A DNA stretch of 64,000 nt from Inia geoffrensis (lineage: Eukaryota; Chordata; Mammalia; Artiodactyla; Iniidae): the NCBI GenBank assembly GCA_036417435.1, contig JAZAQT010000112.1, forward strand, positions 124,001 through 188,000, given 5' to 3'. Below, piece by piece: positions 19,912 through 34,300 of the stretch. The stretch's first letter is position 1. Each line of letters begins with the position of its first letter. Under the pieces are notes generated by a model that saw nothing but the letters and a program-made list of their open reading frames with translations, was not told the DNA's origin and did no database searches. Position numbers and translations under genes: made by a program.

Positions 19912-22900
19912 GATGCTCAGGCTCAGCAGCCATGGCTCACGGGCCCTTTTGCCCTGCGGCATGTGGGATCCTCCCGGACCGGGGCACGAACCCATGTGCC
20001 CTGCATCGGGACCAGACTCTAAACCAGTGCACCACCAGGGAAGCCCGAAGTTCTGCATTGTTTTAAGGTTCACACATTTCCGGACACCTAGAACACTCGC
20101 GTTGGCACCCTATTCCCTACAAGAATACTGAGCAACGGCAGGCTCCACTGGCCTGCCCAGAAACATCCATGCCCGGAAGCCTTTCCCAGTCACTCTGTGC
20201 ACGCCCAGTGTAGGGCAAAACATTGCACTCTTCCTTGGGACAGGTAGATTTCCTCAGACCACCGACAGCTGGCAGAAACGATTTTCTCTCCGATCCTACA
20301 TGTCATGGAAATCTTCCACATTGCCCTCCTCTGAACTGCACTTAGAGAAACAGTCTGCTTCACATGCCTTCTAAGAACTCATACCGGAAGACACCATACC
20401 AACAGGAGAAAGCTGGCATGCGTTCCTACTGTCATAAAAGCAGAGTTCTTCCTGTTACACTGCAGCATTTGAGACGAGACTAAAGCCCTATAGCGTACCT
20501 AGAGCGTTCCTTGGATGAGGGAGTTGGCTACATGCAGAACACCCTGTGTAGAGAAGTTGATTCAGCCAAGTGTGACGAGTGTTTACTTCGAGTGTCTTCC
20601 AACTTGTTAGAAATCACAATGTTATAGGCTGCGTGTTCACTGGAAATGGTGTTCCTGATGGCACAAGCATTGCTTTCCATTTTGAAAACTCCATTCGTTC
20701 TGCCTTGAAGCTTCCCCTGAAAAACACTGTTTTTGACCGGCCTGTAGACCCTGTATGCAGGGATCAGGGAGGAAGAGGAGTTTTCTCTAAAGAAACAGGG
20801 TGCTTTCATATCCTGGCTAGGAGCTCATCCTGTCATGCTCAACAACAGAAGGGAAATTCAATGTGAGTACTGACCTCAAGGGAAGGCCTAGAGTAGATCT
20901 GCAGGAACAGAGTATACAGCAGTTCTTTGAGGTCTTAGTGGCTCTTGTGCCTTACGTTCACTTTGTTACCGATTTCAGGACTGCTAAACCCTTTGGGTGT
21001 GCACGCGTATCCCTGAAACATCACTGAGTACCTCCCCTCCCCTGTGGGCCGGCTGAGCAACACCCAGGCCAGTAGACTTTTCAGAGGCCCTCTGTGGATG
21101 CCGAGGGAAGGTCAACGCACGGCACTTTTGTTTGGGAGTGCTATAGTTCCAAACAAATCAAACAGCATCAAGAACACATTTCTGGCACGTGCACTGTGCC
21201 ATGGAAGTTTTCGTCCCTGCTCACCTCGGAACAGCGCTGAGAAAATTGGTGGCTTAGATTGCCTTTAATGACTCCGTTCCAAAGTCACTCTACTCAAGGC
21301 GAAAGGCTGCTTGTGTTCCAACTGCAACTAAAGCACGGCTCTTCGTGTGACACTGCAGTCTCTTGGCAGAGGCAAATGTTTATAAGCTTACCTAGAGGCT
21401 GACTTCGTTGAGGCAGTTCGCTACACGCAGGACACCTTGTCTTTGGAAGTTCATTCAGGGAAGGGCCTATTGCGTACCTTGTGGGAGAAAGACTGCGTGT
21501 GTTCCAACTGCAACTAAAGCAGAGTTCTCCGTGGAACACTGCAGTGTTTTGTAAGAGGAAATGCTTATAGCTCTAAATAGAGCCTGTCATGTTTGAGGCA
21601 CTTTGCTACGTGCAGGCGTCGCTAAGTAAACATGTTGATTCATGGATGGACCCATTGTGTACCTTCTGTGTCTTTGACCTGTTCAATTTCCACATACGTA
21701 CGCTGCATGTCTACCTGCCAACGGGGGAGTGATGGCACAAGGCGTATTTTCCCATTTTGAAAGTTCTATGCAAGGGGCATTGAATTTCCTGGCAGGGCAA
21801 ACTTTTCACGGCCCTCTAGAAACTGTAGGCATGGCTCTGGGAAGAAAAGTTTTCTCTACTATAATGTGGTGCCACCAAGGCCTGGTTGGGAGCTGATGCT
21901 GCCACTCTCTATACTTAAGTGGAGACCAACAGTCAGCCCTTGCCTCGACGTAAATCTCGAGGACAGCTAGATTTCCTCAGCAATCCAACAGATGCAAGAA
22001 ATCAGTTTCCTCACGTCATACATGCCAGGGATTGTCCTTATCTGATTGTCCTTCCTGATTGTCCTTATCTGACCAGCACTTAGGAAAAATGTCTGCTTCC
22101 CATTCCTTACAGGAACTCATACACCCACCCCCCCATAACTACAGGAGAAAGTCGGCTTGCATCCCTACTGCAACTAAGGCACGGTGCTTTTTGTTATTCT
22201 ACAGGATTTTAGAATTGGCGAAAGCCCGATACACTACCTGGCGTGTTCCTTGGATGCGGGATTTCAATACACGCAGAACACCTTGTGAAGAAAAGATGAT
22301 TCAGGTAACTGTGACCAGTGTGTACCTAGATTGTCTTCTGACTTGTGAGAAATCACACTGGTATAGGTTGCTGTTCACTGGAAATGGGGACCTGATGGCA
22401 GAATTCTTGCTTTCCCGTTGTTTTGGAAGCTCCATTCTTGCTGCCTTGAAGCTTCCAAAACAACAGTGTTTTTCCCGGGCCTGTAGACCCTGTCTTCAGG
22501 GCTCAGGGAAGAAAAGGAGTTTTCTCCGAAGAAACAGGGCGCTTGCATATCCTGGTTCGGAGCGCATCCTGTCATGCTCTAGGGACAAAGGGAAATTCGA
22601 TGTGAGTGCTTACCTCAAGGTAAGGCATAGATTAGCCCTGCAGGAACGGAGCATACAGCAGTTCTTTGAGGTCTTAGTAGCCGTTGTGCTTTATTTTAAC
22701 TGTGGTACCGTTTTCAGGACTCCTCGACCCTTTGGTTTGTGCACCCGTTTTCCTACAACATCACTGAGTGCCTCCCGGCCGCCCTGCATTGGCTGAGCCA
22801 CAGCCAGGCCAGTGGGCCCTTCAGAGGGCCTACTGTGTGCCATGTGAATGACAACACACAGCACTTTCCCTTGGAACTGCTATATTTCCTCAGAAATCCA

Positions 22901-23482
22901 ACAGCATCAGCAACACATTTCTGGCACGTACACTGTGCCCTGGAAGTTTTCGTCTTTGGCCATCTCTGAGGTGCACTGAGAAAATAGGCTGCTTAGATTT
23001 CCTTTAATGACCTCCTTCCAAAGTCACTCGACTCAAGGCCAAAGTCCGCTTGTGTTCCAACTGCAAGTACAGCATGGCTCTTCGTGTAACACTGCAGGCT
23101 TTGTGGGGAGGCAAATGCTTATAGACCTAACGGGAGCCTGGCCTTGGTTGAGGCAATTCGCTTCACGCAGGACACCTTGCATAGAGAAGTTCATTCAGGG
23201 AAGGGCCCACTGCGTACCTTCTGTGAGAAAGTCTGCTTGTGTTCAGCCTGCAGCTACAGCAGAGTTCTTCGTGTAACCCTGCAGTGTTTTAGGCGGGGAA
23301 ATGCTTACAGGCTTACCTAGAGCCTGTCTTGTTTGAGGCCCATTGTTACACACACAAGGCCCTGGGTAAAGATGTTGATATACGGAAGGGCCCATTGTGG
23401 ACCTCCTGTGTCTTTCGACATGTTAAATTTACAGGGCAGTATACTGTGTGTCTAACTGCAAATGCGGGCCGGATGGCACAAG
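19569..23482 (+). repeat. Array unit U6 (3,914 bp, most divergent haplotype)
   Basis: b-form head, then A at offset 725 and T at offset 921 (found only here and in U10), together with the b-linked alleles at 798, 856, 1337, 1563 and 1603. a-form tail. Matches U10. Confidence 0.97.
19859..20046 (-). mobile_element. CHR-type SINE in U6 (b form)
   Basis: Same insertion; b-form bases at the tail end as in U4. Confidence 0.9.
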
Positions 23483-26400
23483 CCGTGTTTCCCGTTTTGA
23501 AAGGTCTATTCATGGGGCATTGACTCTCCCAGAGAGGCACACTTTCCGTGGCATTCTAGAAACTGTAGTCATGGATCTGGGAAGAAAAGGCATTTACTCT
23601 CCTAAACCGTGGGGCTTCCAAGGCCTGGTTGGGAGCTGATGCTGCCACTCTCTAAAACTAAGTGGAGACTAACAGTCAGAAGTTGCCTCGAGGTAAGTCT
23701 CTGAATTGCCCTGCGAAATCGGAGGCATCCAGCTGTTTTTGTGTGGTCTTCATCACCGTTCTGGACGGCTTGATATTTTTCTTTCCGTACGTAGGCCTAT
23801 CAGTTTTGTGGCCTCTCCCATTTTGGATGCTCAGGCTCAGCAGCCATGGCTCACGGGCCCTTTTGCCCTGCGGCATGTGGGATCCTCCCGGACCGGGGCA
23901 CGAACCCATGTGCCCTGCATCGGGACCAGACTCTAAACCAGTGCACCACCAGGGAAGCCCGAAGTTCTGCATTGTTTTAAGGTTCACACATTTCCGGACA
24001 CCTAGAACACTCGCGTTGGCACCCTATTCCCTACAAGAATACTGAGCAACGGCAGGCTCCACTGGCCTGCCCAGAAACATCCATGCCCGGAAGCCTTTCC
24101 CAGTCACTCTGTGCACGCCCAGTGTAGGGCAAAACATTGCACTCTTCCTTGGGACAGGTAGATTTCCTCAGACCACCGACAGCTGGCAGAAACGATTTTC
24201 TCTCCGGTCCTACATGTCATGGAAATCTTCCACATTGCCCTCCTCTGAACTGCACTTAGAGAAACAGTCTGCTTCACATTCCTTCTAAGAACTCATACCG
24301 GAAGACACCATACCAACAGGAGAAAGCTGGCATGCGTCCCTACTGTCATAAAAGCAGAGTTCTTCCTGTTACACTGCAGCATTTGAGACGAGACTAAAGC
24401 CCAATAGCGTACCTAGAGCGTTCCTTGGATGAGGGAGTTGGCTACATGCAGAACACCCTGTGTAGAGAAGTTGATTCAGCCAAGTGTGACGAGTGTTTAC
24501 TTCGAGTGTCTTCCAACTTGTTAGAAATCACAATGTTATAGGCTGCGTGTTCACTGGAAATGGTGTTCCTGATGGCACAAGCATTGCTTTCCATTTTGAA
24601 AACTCCATTCGTTCTGCCTTGAAGCTTCCCCTGAAAAACACTGTTTTTGACCGGCCTGTAGACCCTGTATGCAGGGATCAGGGAGGAAGAGGAGTTTTCT
24701 CTAAAGAAACAGGGTGCTTTCATATCCTGGCTAGGAGCTCATCCTGTCATGCTCAACAACAGAAGGGAAATTCAATGTGAGTACTGACCTCAAGGGAAGG
24801 CCTAGAGTAGATCTGCAGCAACAGAGTATACAGCAGTTCTTTGAGGTCTTAGTGGCTCTTGTGCCTTACGTTCACTTTGTTACCGATTTCAGGACTGCTA
24901 AACCCTTTGGGTGTGCACGCGTATCCCTGAAACATCACTGAGTACCTCCCCTCCCCTGTGGGCCGGCTGAGCAACACCCAGGCCAGTAGACTTTTCAGAG
25001 GCCCTCTGTGGATGCCGAGGGAAGGTCAACGCACGGCACTTTTGCTTGGGAGTGCTATAGTTCCAAACAAATCAAACAGCATCAGGAACACATTTCTGGC
25101 ACGTGCACTGTGCCATGGAAGTTTTCGTCCCTGCTCACCTCGGAACAGCGCTGAGAAAGTTGGTGGCTTAGATTGCCTTTAATGACTCCGTTCCAAAGTC
25201 ACTCTACTCAAGGCGAAAGGCTGCTTGTGTTCCAACTGCAACTAAAGCACGGCTCTTCGTGTGACACTGCAGTCTCTTGGCAGAGGCAAATGTTTATAAG
25301 CTTACCTAGAGGCTGACTTCGTTGAGGCAGTTCGCTACACGCAGGACACCTTGTCTTTGGAAGTTCATTCAGGGAAGGGCCTATTGCGTACCTTGTGGGA
25401 GAAAGACTGCGTGTGTTCCAACTGCAACTAAAGCAGAGTTCTCCGTGGAACACTGCAGTGTTTTGTAAGAGGAAATGCTTATAGCTCTAAATAGAGCCTG
25501 TCATGTTTGAGGCACTTTGCTACGTGCAGGCGTCGCTAAGTAAACATGTTGATTCATGGATGGACCCATTGTGTACCTTCTGTGTCTTTGACCTGTTCAA
25601 TTTCCACATACGTACGCTGCATGTCTACCTGCCAACGGGGGAGTGATGGCACAAGGCGTATTTTCCCATTTTGAAAGTTCTATGCAAGGGGCATTGAATT
25701 TCCTGGCAGGGCAAACTTTTCACGGCCCTCTAGAAACTGTAGGCATGGCTCTGGGAAGAAAAGTTTTCTCTACTATAATGTGGTGCCACCAAGGCCTGGT
25801 TGGGAGCTGATGCTGCCACTCTCTATACTTAAGTGGAGACCAACAGTCAGCCCTTGCCTCGACGTAAATCTCGAGGACAGCTAGATTTCCTCAGCAATCC
25901 AACAGATGCAAGAAATCAGTTTCCTCACGTCATACATGCCAGGGATTGTCCTTATCTGATTGTCCTTCCTGATTGTCCTTATCTGACCAGCACTTAGGAA
26001 AAATGTCTGCTTCCCATTCCTTACAGGAACTCATACACCCACCCCCCCATAACTACAGGAGAAAGTCGGCTTGCATCCCTACTGCAACTAAGGCACGGTG
26101 CTTTTTGTTATTCTACAGGATTTTAGAATTGGCGAAAGCCCGATACACTACCTGGCGTGTTCCTTGGATGCGGGATTTCAATACACGCAGAACACCTTGT
26201 GAAGAAAAGATGATTCAGGTAACTGTGACCAGTGTGTACCTAGATTGTCTTCTGACTTGTGAGAAATCACACTGGTATAGGTTGCTGTTCACTGGAAATG
26301 GGGACCTGATGGCAGAATTCTTGCTTTCCCGTTGTTTTGGAAGCTCCATTCTTGCTGCCTTGAAGCTTCCAAAACAACAGTGTTTTTCCCGGGCCTGTAG

Positions 26401-27396
26401 ACCCTGTCTTCAGGGCTCAGGGAAGAAAAGGAGTTTTCTCCGAAGAAACAGGGCGCTTGCATATCCTGGTTCGGAGCGCATCCTGTCATGCTCTAGGGAC
26501 AAAGGGAAATTCGATGTGAGTGCTTACCTCAAGGTAAGGCATAGATTAGCCCTGCAGGAACGGAGCATACAGCAGTTCTTTGAGGTCTTAGTAGCCGTTG
26601 TGCTTTATTTTAACTGTGGTACCGTTTTCAGGACTCCTCGACCCTTTGGTTTGTGCACCCGTTTTCCTACAACATCACTGAGTGCCTCCCGGCCGCCCTG
26701 CATTGGCTGAGCCACAGCCAGGCCAGTGGGCCCTTCAGAGGGCCTACTGTGTGCCATGTGAATGACAACACACAGCACTTTCCCTTGGAACTGCTATATT
26801 TCCTCAGAAATCCAACAGCATCAGCAACACATTTCTGGCACGTACACTGTGCCCTGGAAGTTTTCGTCTTTGGCCATCTCTGAGGTGCACTGAGAAAATA
26901 GGCTGCTTAGATTTCCTTTAATGACCTCCTTCCAAAGTCACTCGACTCAAGGCCAAAGTCCGCTTGTGTTCCAACTGCAAGTACAGCATGGCTCTTCGTG
27001 TAACACTGCAGGCTTTGTGGGGAGGCAAATGCTTATAGACCTAACGGGAGCCTGGCCTTGGTTGAGGCAATTCGCTTCACGCAGGACACCTTGCATAGAG
27101 AAGTTCATTCAGGGAAGGGCCCACTGCGTACCTTCTGTGAGAAAGTCTGCTTGTGTTCAGCCTGCAGCTACAGCAGAGTTCTTCGTGTAACCCTGCAGTG
27201 TTTTAGGCGGGGAAATGCTTACAGGCTTACCTAGAGCCTGTCTTGTTTGAGGCCCATTGTTACACACACAAGGCCCTGGGTAAAGATGTTGATATACGGA
27301 AGGGCCCATTGTGGACCTCCTGTGTCTTTCGACATGTTAAATTTACAGGGCAGTATACTGTGTGTCTAACTGCAAATGCGGGCCGGATGGCACAAG
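23483..27396 (+). repeat. Array unit U7 (3,914 bp)
   Basis: a form at both edges, with majority alleles except G at offset 1677. That G marks U5, U7, U8, U9, U11 and U12, so it is confined to the two super-repeat blocks. Matches U11. Confidence 0.97.
23773..23960 (-). mobile_element. CHR-type SINE in U7
   Basis: Same insertion; a form. Confidence 0.9.
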
Positions 27397-30300
27397 CCGT
27401 GTTTCCCGTTTTGAAAGGTCTATTCATGGGGCATTGACTCTCCCAGAGAGGCACACTTTCCGTGGCATTCTAGAAACTGTAGTCATGGATCTGGGAAGAA
27501 AAGGCATTTACTCTCCTAAACCGTGGGGCTTCCAAGGCCTGGTTGGGAGCTGATGCTGCCACTCTCTAAAACTAAGTGGAGACTAACAGTCAGAAGTTGC
27601 CTCGAGGTAAGTCTCTGAATTGCCCTGCGAAATCGGAGGCATCCAGCTGTTTTTGTGTGGTCTTCATCACCGTTCTGGACGGCTTGATATTTTTCTTTCC
27701 GTACGTAGGCCTATCAGTTTTGTGGCCTCTCCCATTTTGGATGCTCAGGCTCAGCAGCCATGGCTCACGGGCCCTTTTGCCCTGCGGCATGTGGGATCCT
27801 CCCGGACCGGGGCACGAACCCATGTGCCCTGCATCGGGACCAGACTCTAAACCAGTGCACCACCAGGGAAGCCCGAAGTTCTGCATTGTTTTAAGGTTCA
27901 CACATTTCCGGACACCTAGAACACTCGCGTTGGCACCCTATTCCCTACAAGAATACTGAGCAACGGCAGGCTCCACTGGCCTGCCCAGAAACATCCATGC
28001 CCGGAAGCCTTTCCCAGTCACTCTGTGCACGCCCAGTGTAGGGCAAAACATTGCACTCTTCCTTGGGACAGGTAGATTTCCTCAGACCACCGACAGCTGG
28101 CAGAAACGATTTTCTCTCCGGTCCTACATGTCATGGAAATCTTCCACATTGCCCTCCTCTGAACTGCACTTAGAGAAACAGTCTGCTTCACATTCCTTCT
28201 AAGAACTCATACCGGAAGACACCATACCAACAGGAGAAAGCTGGCATGCGTCCCTACTGTCATAAAAGCAGAGTTCTTCCTGTTACACTGCAGCATTTGA
28301 GACGAGACTAAAGCCCAATAGCGTACCTAGAGCGTTCCTTGGATGAGGGAGTTGGCTACATGCAGAACACCCTGTGTAGAGAAGTTGATTCAGCCAAGTG
28401 TGACGAGTGTTTACTTCGAGTGTCTTCCAACTTGTTAGAAATCACAATGTTATAGGCTGCGTGTTCACTGGAAATGGTGTTCCTGATGGCACAAGCATTG
28501 CTTTCCATTTTGAAAACTCCATTCGTTCTGCCTTGAAGCTTCCCCTGAAAAACACTGTTTTTGACCGGCCTGTAGACCCTGTATGCAGGGATCAGGGAGG
28601 AAGAGGAGTTTTCTCTAAAGAAACAGGGTGCTTTCATATCCTGGCTAGGAGCTCATCCTGTCATGCTCAACAACAGAAGGGAAATTCAATGTGAGTACTG
28701 ACCTCAAGGGAAGGCCTAGAGTAGATCTGCAGCAACAGAGTATACAGCAGTTCTTTGAGGTCTTAGTGGCTCTTGTGCCTTACGTTCACTTTGTTACCGA
28801 TTTCAGGACTGCTAAACCCTTTGGGTGTGCACGCGTATCCCTGAAACATCACTGAGTACCTCCCCTCCCCTGTGGGCCGGCTGAGCAACACCCAGGCCAG
28901 TAGACTTTTCAGAGGCCCTCTGTGGATGCCGAGGGAAGGTCAACGCACGGCACTTTTGCTTGGGAGTGCTATAGTTCCAAACAAATCAAACAGCATCAGG
29001 AACACATTTCTGGCACGTGCACTGTGCCATGGAAGTTTTCGTCCCTGCTCACCTCGGAACAGCGCTGAGAAAGTTGGTGGCTTAGATTGCCTTTAATGAC
29101 TCCGTTCCAAAGTCACTCTACTCAAGGCGAAAGGCTGCTTGTGTTCCAACTGCAACTAAAGCACGGCTCTTCGTGTGACACTGCAGTCTCTTGGCAGAGG
29201 CAAATGTTTATAAGCTTACCTAGAGGCTGACTTCGTTGAGGCAGTTCGCTACACGCAGGACACCTTGTCTTTGGAAGTTCATTCAGGGAAGGGCCTATTG
29301 CGTACCTTGTGGGAGAAAGACTGCGTGTGTTCCAACTGCAACTAAAGCAGAGTTCTCCGTGGAACACTGCAGTGTTTTGTAAGAGGAAATGCTTATAGCT
29401 CTAAATAGAGCCTGTCATGTTTGAGGCACTTTGCTACGTGCAGGCGTCGCTAAGTAAACATGTTGATTCATGGATGGACCCATTGTGTACCTTCTGTGTC
29501 TTTGACCTGTTCAATTTCCACATACGTACGCTGCATGTCTACCTGCCAACGGGGGAGTGATGGCACAAGGCGTATTTTCCCATTTTGAAAGTTCTATGCA
29601 AGGGGCATTGAATTTCCTGGCAGGGCAAACTTTTCACGGCCCTCTAGAAACTGTAGGCATGGCTCTGGGAAGAAAAGTTTTCTCTACTATAATGTGGTGC
29701 CACCAAGGCCTGGTTGGGAGCTGATGCTGCCACTCTCTATACTTAAGTGGAGACCAACAGTCAGCCCTTGCCTCGACGTAAATCTCGAGGACAGCTAGAT
29801 TTCCTCAGCAATCCAACAGATGCAAGAAATCAGTTTCCTCACGTCATACATGCCAGGGATTGTCCTTATCTGATTGTCCTTCCTGATTGTCCTTATCTGA
29901 CCAGCACTTAGGAAAAATGTCTGCTTCCCATTCCTTACAGGAACTCATACACCCACCCCCCCATAACTACAGGAGAAAGTCGGCTTGCATCCCTACTGCA
30001 ACTAAGGCACGGTGCTTTTTGTTATTCTACAGGATTTTAGAATTGGCGAAAGCCCGATACACTACCTGGCGTGTTCCTTGGATGCGGGATTTCAATACAC
30101 GCAGAACACCTTGTGAAGAAAAGATGATTCAGGTAACTGTGACCAGTGTGTACCTAGATTGTCTTCTGACTTGTGAGAAATCACACTGGTATAGGTTGCT
30201 GTTCACTGGAAATGGGGACCTGATGGCAGAATTCTTGCTTTCCCGTTGTTTTGGAAGCTCCATTCTTGCTGCCTTGAAGCTTCCAAAACAACAGTGTTTT

Positions 30301-31310
30301 TCCCGGGCCTGTAGACCCTGTCTTCAGGGCTCAGGGAAGAAAAGGAGTTTTCTCCGAAGAAACAGGGCGCTTGCATATCCTGGTTCGGAGCGCATCCTGT
30401 CATGCTCTAGGGACAAAGGGAAATTCGATGTGAGTGCTTACCTCAAGGTAAGGCATAGATTAGCCCTGCAGGAACGGAGCATACAGCAGTTCTTTGAGGT
30501 CTTAGTAGCCGTTGTGCTTTATTTTAACTGTGGTACCGTTTTCAGGACTCCTCGACCCTTTGGTTTGTGCACCCGTTTTCCTACAACATCACTGAGTGCC
30601 TCCCGGCCGCCCTGCATTGGCTGAGCCACAGCCAGGCCAGTGGGCCCTTCAGAGGGCCTACTGTGTGCCATGTGAATGACAACACACAGCACTTTCCCTT
30701 GGAACTGCTATATTTCCTCAGAAATCCAACAGCATCAGCAACACATTTCTGGCACGTACACTGTGCCCTGGAAGTTTTCGTCTTTGGCCATCTCTGAGGT
30801 GCACTGAGAAAATAGGCTGCTTAGATTTCCTTTAATGACCTCCTTCCAAAGTCACTCGACTCAAGGCCAAAGTCCGCTTGTGTTCCAACTGCAAGTACAG
30901 CATGGCTCTTCGTGTAACACTGCAGGCTTTGTGGGGAGGCAAATGCTTATAGACCTAACGGGAGCCTGGCCTTGGTTGAGGCAATTCGCTTCACGCAGGA
31001 CACCTTGCATAGAGAAGTTCATTCAGGGAAGGGCCCACTGCGTACCTTCTGTGAGAAAGTCTGCTTGTGTTCAGCCTGCAGCTACAGCAGAGTTCTTCGT
31101 GTAACCCTGCAGTGTTTTAGGCGGGGAAATGCTTACAGGCTTACCTAGAGCCTGTCTTGTTTGAGGCCCATTGTTACACACACAAGGCCCTGGGTAAAGA
31201 TGTTGATATACGGAAGGGCCCATTGTGGACCTCCTGTGTCTTTCGACATGTTAAATTTACAGGGCAGTATACTGTGTGTCTAACTGCAAATGCGGGCCGG
31301 ATGGCACAAG
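27397..31310 (+). repeat. Array unit U8 (3,914 bp)
   Basis: Same haplotype as U7 (a form at both edges, G at offset 1677). It is the last unit of super-repeat block 1 and matches U12. Confidence 0.97.
27687..27874 (-). mobile_element. CHR-type SINE in U8
   Basis: Same insertion; a form. Confidence 0.9.
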
Positions 31311-34300
31311 CCGTGTTTCCCGTTTTGAAAGGTCTATTCATGGGGCATTGACTCTCCCAGAGAGGCACACTTTCCGTGGCATTCTAGAAACTGTAGTCAT
31401 GGATCTGGGAAGAAAAGGCATTTACTCTCCTAAACCGTGGGGCTTCCAAGGCCTGGTTGGGAGCTGATGCTGCCACTCTCTAAAACTAAGTGGAGACTAA
31501 CAGTCAGAAGTTGCCTCGAGGTAAGTCTCTGAATTGCCCTGCGAAATCGGAGGCATCCAGCTGTTTTTGTGTGGTCTTCATCACCGTTCTGGACGGCTTG
31601 ATATTTTTCTTTCCGTACGTAGGCCTATCAGTTTTGTGGCCTCTCCCATTTTGGATGCTCAGGCTCAGCAGCCATGGCTCACGGGCCCTTTTGCCCTGCG
31701 GCATGTGGGATCCTCCCGGACCGGGGCACGAACCCATGTGCCCTGCATCGGGACCAGACTCTAAACCAGTGCACCACCAGGGAAGCCCGAAGTTCTGCAT
31801 TGTTTTAAGGTTCACACATTTCCGGACACCTAGAACACTCGCGTTGGCACCCTATTCCCTACAAGAATACTGAGCAACGGCAGGCTCCACTGGCCTGCCC
31901 AGAAACATCCATGCCCGGAAGCCTTTCCCAGTCACTCTGTGCACGCCCAGTGTAGGGCAAAACATTGCACTCTTCCTTGGGACAGGTAGATTTCCTCAGA
32001 CCACCGACAGCTGGCAGAAACGATTTTCTCTCCGGTCCTACATGTCATGGAAATCTTCCACATTGCCCTCCTCTGAACTGCACTTAGAGAAACAGTCTGC
32101 TTCACATTCCTTCTAAGAACTCATACCGGAAGACACCATACCAACAGGAGAAAGCTGGCATGCGTCCCTACTGTCATAAAAGCAGAGTTCTTCCTGTTAC
32201 ACTGCAGCATTTGAGACGAGACTAAAGCCCAATAGCGTACCTAGAGCGTTCCTTGGATGAGGGAGTTGGCTACATGCAGAACACCCTGTGTAGAGAAGTT
32301 GATTCAGCCAAGTGTGACGAGTGTTTACTTCGAGTGTCTTCCAACTTGTTAGAAATCACAATGTTATAGGCTGCGTGTTCACTGGAAATGGTGTTCCTGA
32401 TGGCACAAGCATTGCTTTCCATTTTGAAAACTCCATTCGTTCTGCCTTGAAGCTTCCCCTGAAAAACACTGTTTTTGACCGGCCTGTAGACCCTGTATGC
32501 AGGGATCAGGGAGGAAGAGGAGTTTTCTCTAAAGAAACAGGGTGCTTTCATATCCTGGCTAGGAGCTCATCCTGTCATGCTCAACAACAGAAGGGAAATT
32601 CAATGTGAGTACTGACCTCAAGGGAAGGCCTAGAGTAGATCTGCAGCAACAGAGTATACAGCAGTTCTTTGAGGTCTTAGTGGCTCTTGTGCCTTACGTT
32701 CACTTTGTTACCGATTTCAGGACTGCTAAACCCTTTGGGTGTGCACGCGTATCCCTGAAACATCACTGAGTACCTCCCCTCCCCTGTGGGCCGGCTGAGC
32801 AACACCCAGGCCAGTAGACTTTTCAGAGGCCCTCTGTGGATGCCGAGGGAAGGTCAACGCACGGCACTTTTGCTTGGGAGTGCTATAGTTCCAAACAAAT
32901 CAAACAGCATCAGGAACACATTTCTGGCACGTGCACTGTGCCATGGAAGTTTTCGTCCCTGCTCACCTCGGAACAGCGCTGAGAAAGTTGGTGGCTTAGA
33001 TTGCCTTTAATGACTCCGTTCCAAAGTCACTCTACTCAAGGCGAAAGGCTGCTTGTGTTCCAACTGCAACTAAAGCACGGCTCTTCGTGTGACACTGCAG
33101 TCTCTTGGCAGAGGCAAATGTTTATAAGCTTACCTAGAGGCTGACTTCGTTGAGGCAGTTCGCTACACGCAGGACACCTTGTCTTTGGAAGTTCATTCAG
33201 GGAAGGGCCTATTGCGTACCTTGTGGGAGAAAGACTGCGTGTGTTCCAACTGCAACTAAAGCAGAGTTCTCCGTGGAACACTGCAGTGTTTTGTAAGAGG
33301 AAATGCTTATAGCTCTAAATAGAGCCTGTCATGTTTGAGGCACTTTGCTACGTGCAGGCGTCGCTAAGTAAACATGTTGATTCATGGATGGACCCATTGT
33401 GTACCTTCTGTGTCTTTGACCTGTTCAATTTCCACATACGTACGCTGCATGTCTACCTGCCAACGGGGGAGTGATGGCACAAGGCGTATTTTCCCATTTT
33501 GAAAGTTCTATGCAAGGGGCATTGAATTTCCTGGCAGGGCAAACTTTTCACGGCCCTCTAGAAACTGTAGGCATGGCTCTGGGAAGAAAAGTTTTCTCTA
33601 CTATAATGTGGTGCCACCAAGGCCTGGTTGGGAGCTGATGCTGCCACTCTCTATACTTAAGTGGAGACCAACAGTCAGCCCTTGCCTCGACGTAAATCTC
33701 GAGGACAGCTAGATTTCCTCAGCAATCCAACAGATGCAAGAAATCAGTTTCCTCACGTCATACATGCCAGGGATTGTCCTTATCTGATTGTCCTTCCTGA
33801 TTGTCCTTATCTGACCAGCACTTAGGAAAAATGTCTGCTTCCCATTCCTTACAGGAACTCATACACCCACCCCCCCATAACTACAGGAGAAAGTCGGCTT
33901 GCATCCCTACTGCAACTAAGGCACGGTGCTTTTTGTTATTCTACAGGATTTTAGAATTGGCGAAAGCCCGATACACTACCTGGCGTGTTCCTTGGATGCG
34001 GGATTTCAATACACGCAGAACACCTTGTGAAGAAAAGATGATTCAGGTAACTGTGACCAGTGTGTACCTAGATTGTCTTCTGACTTGTGAGAAATCACAC
34101 TGGTATAGGTTGCTGTTCACTGGAAATGGGGACCTGATGGCAGAATTCTTGCTTTCCCGTTGTTTTGGAAGCTCCATTCTTGCTGCCTTGAAGCTTCCAA
34201 AACAACAGTGTTTTTCCCGGGCCTGTAGACCCTGTCTTCAGGGCTCAGGGAAGAAAAGGAGTTTTCTCCGAAGAAACAGGGCGCTTGCATATCCTGGTTC

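Larger units (their letters stand above)
15656..31310 (+). repeat. Four-unit super-repeat, copy 1 (U5-U8)
   Basis: 15,655 bp with the unit order (b tail), (b head, divergent), a, a. Matches the next block at every variable site compared, including the rare alleles at offsets 725 and 921 (U6/U10) and G at offset 1677. Confidence 0.85.
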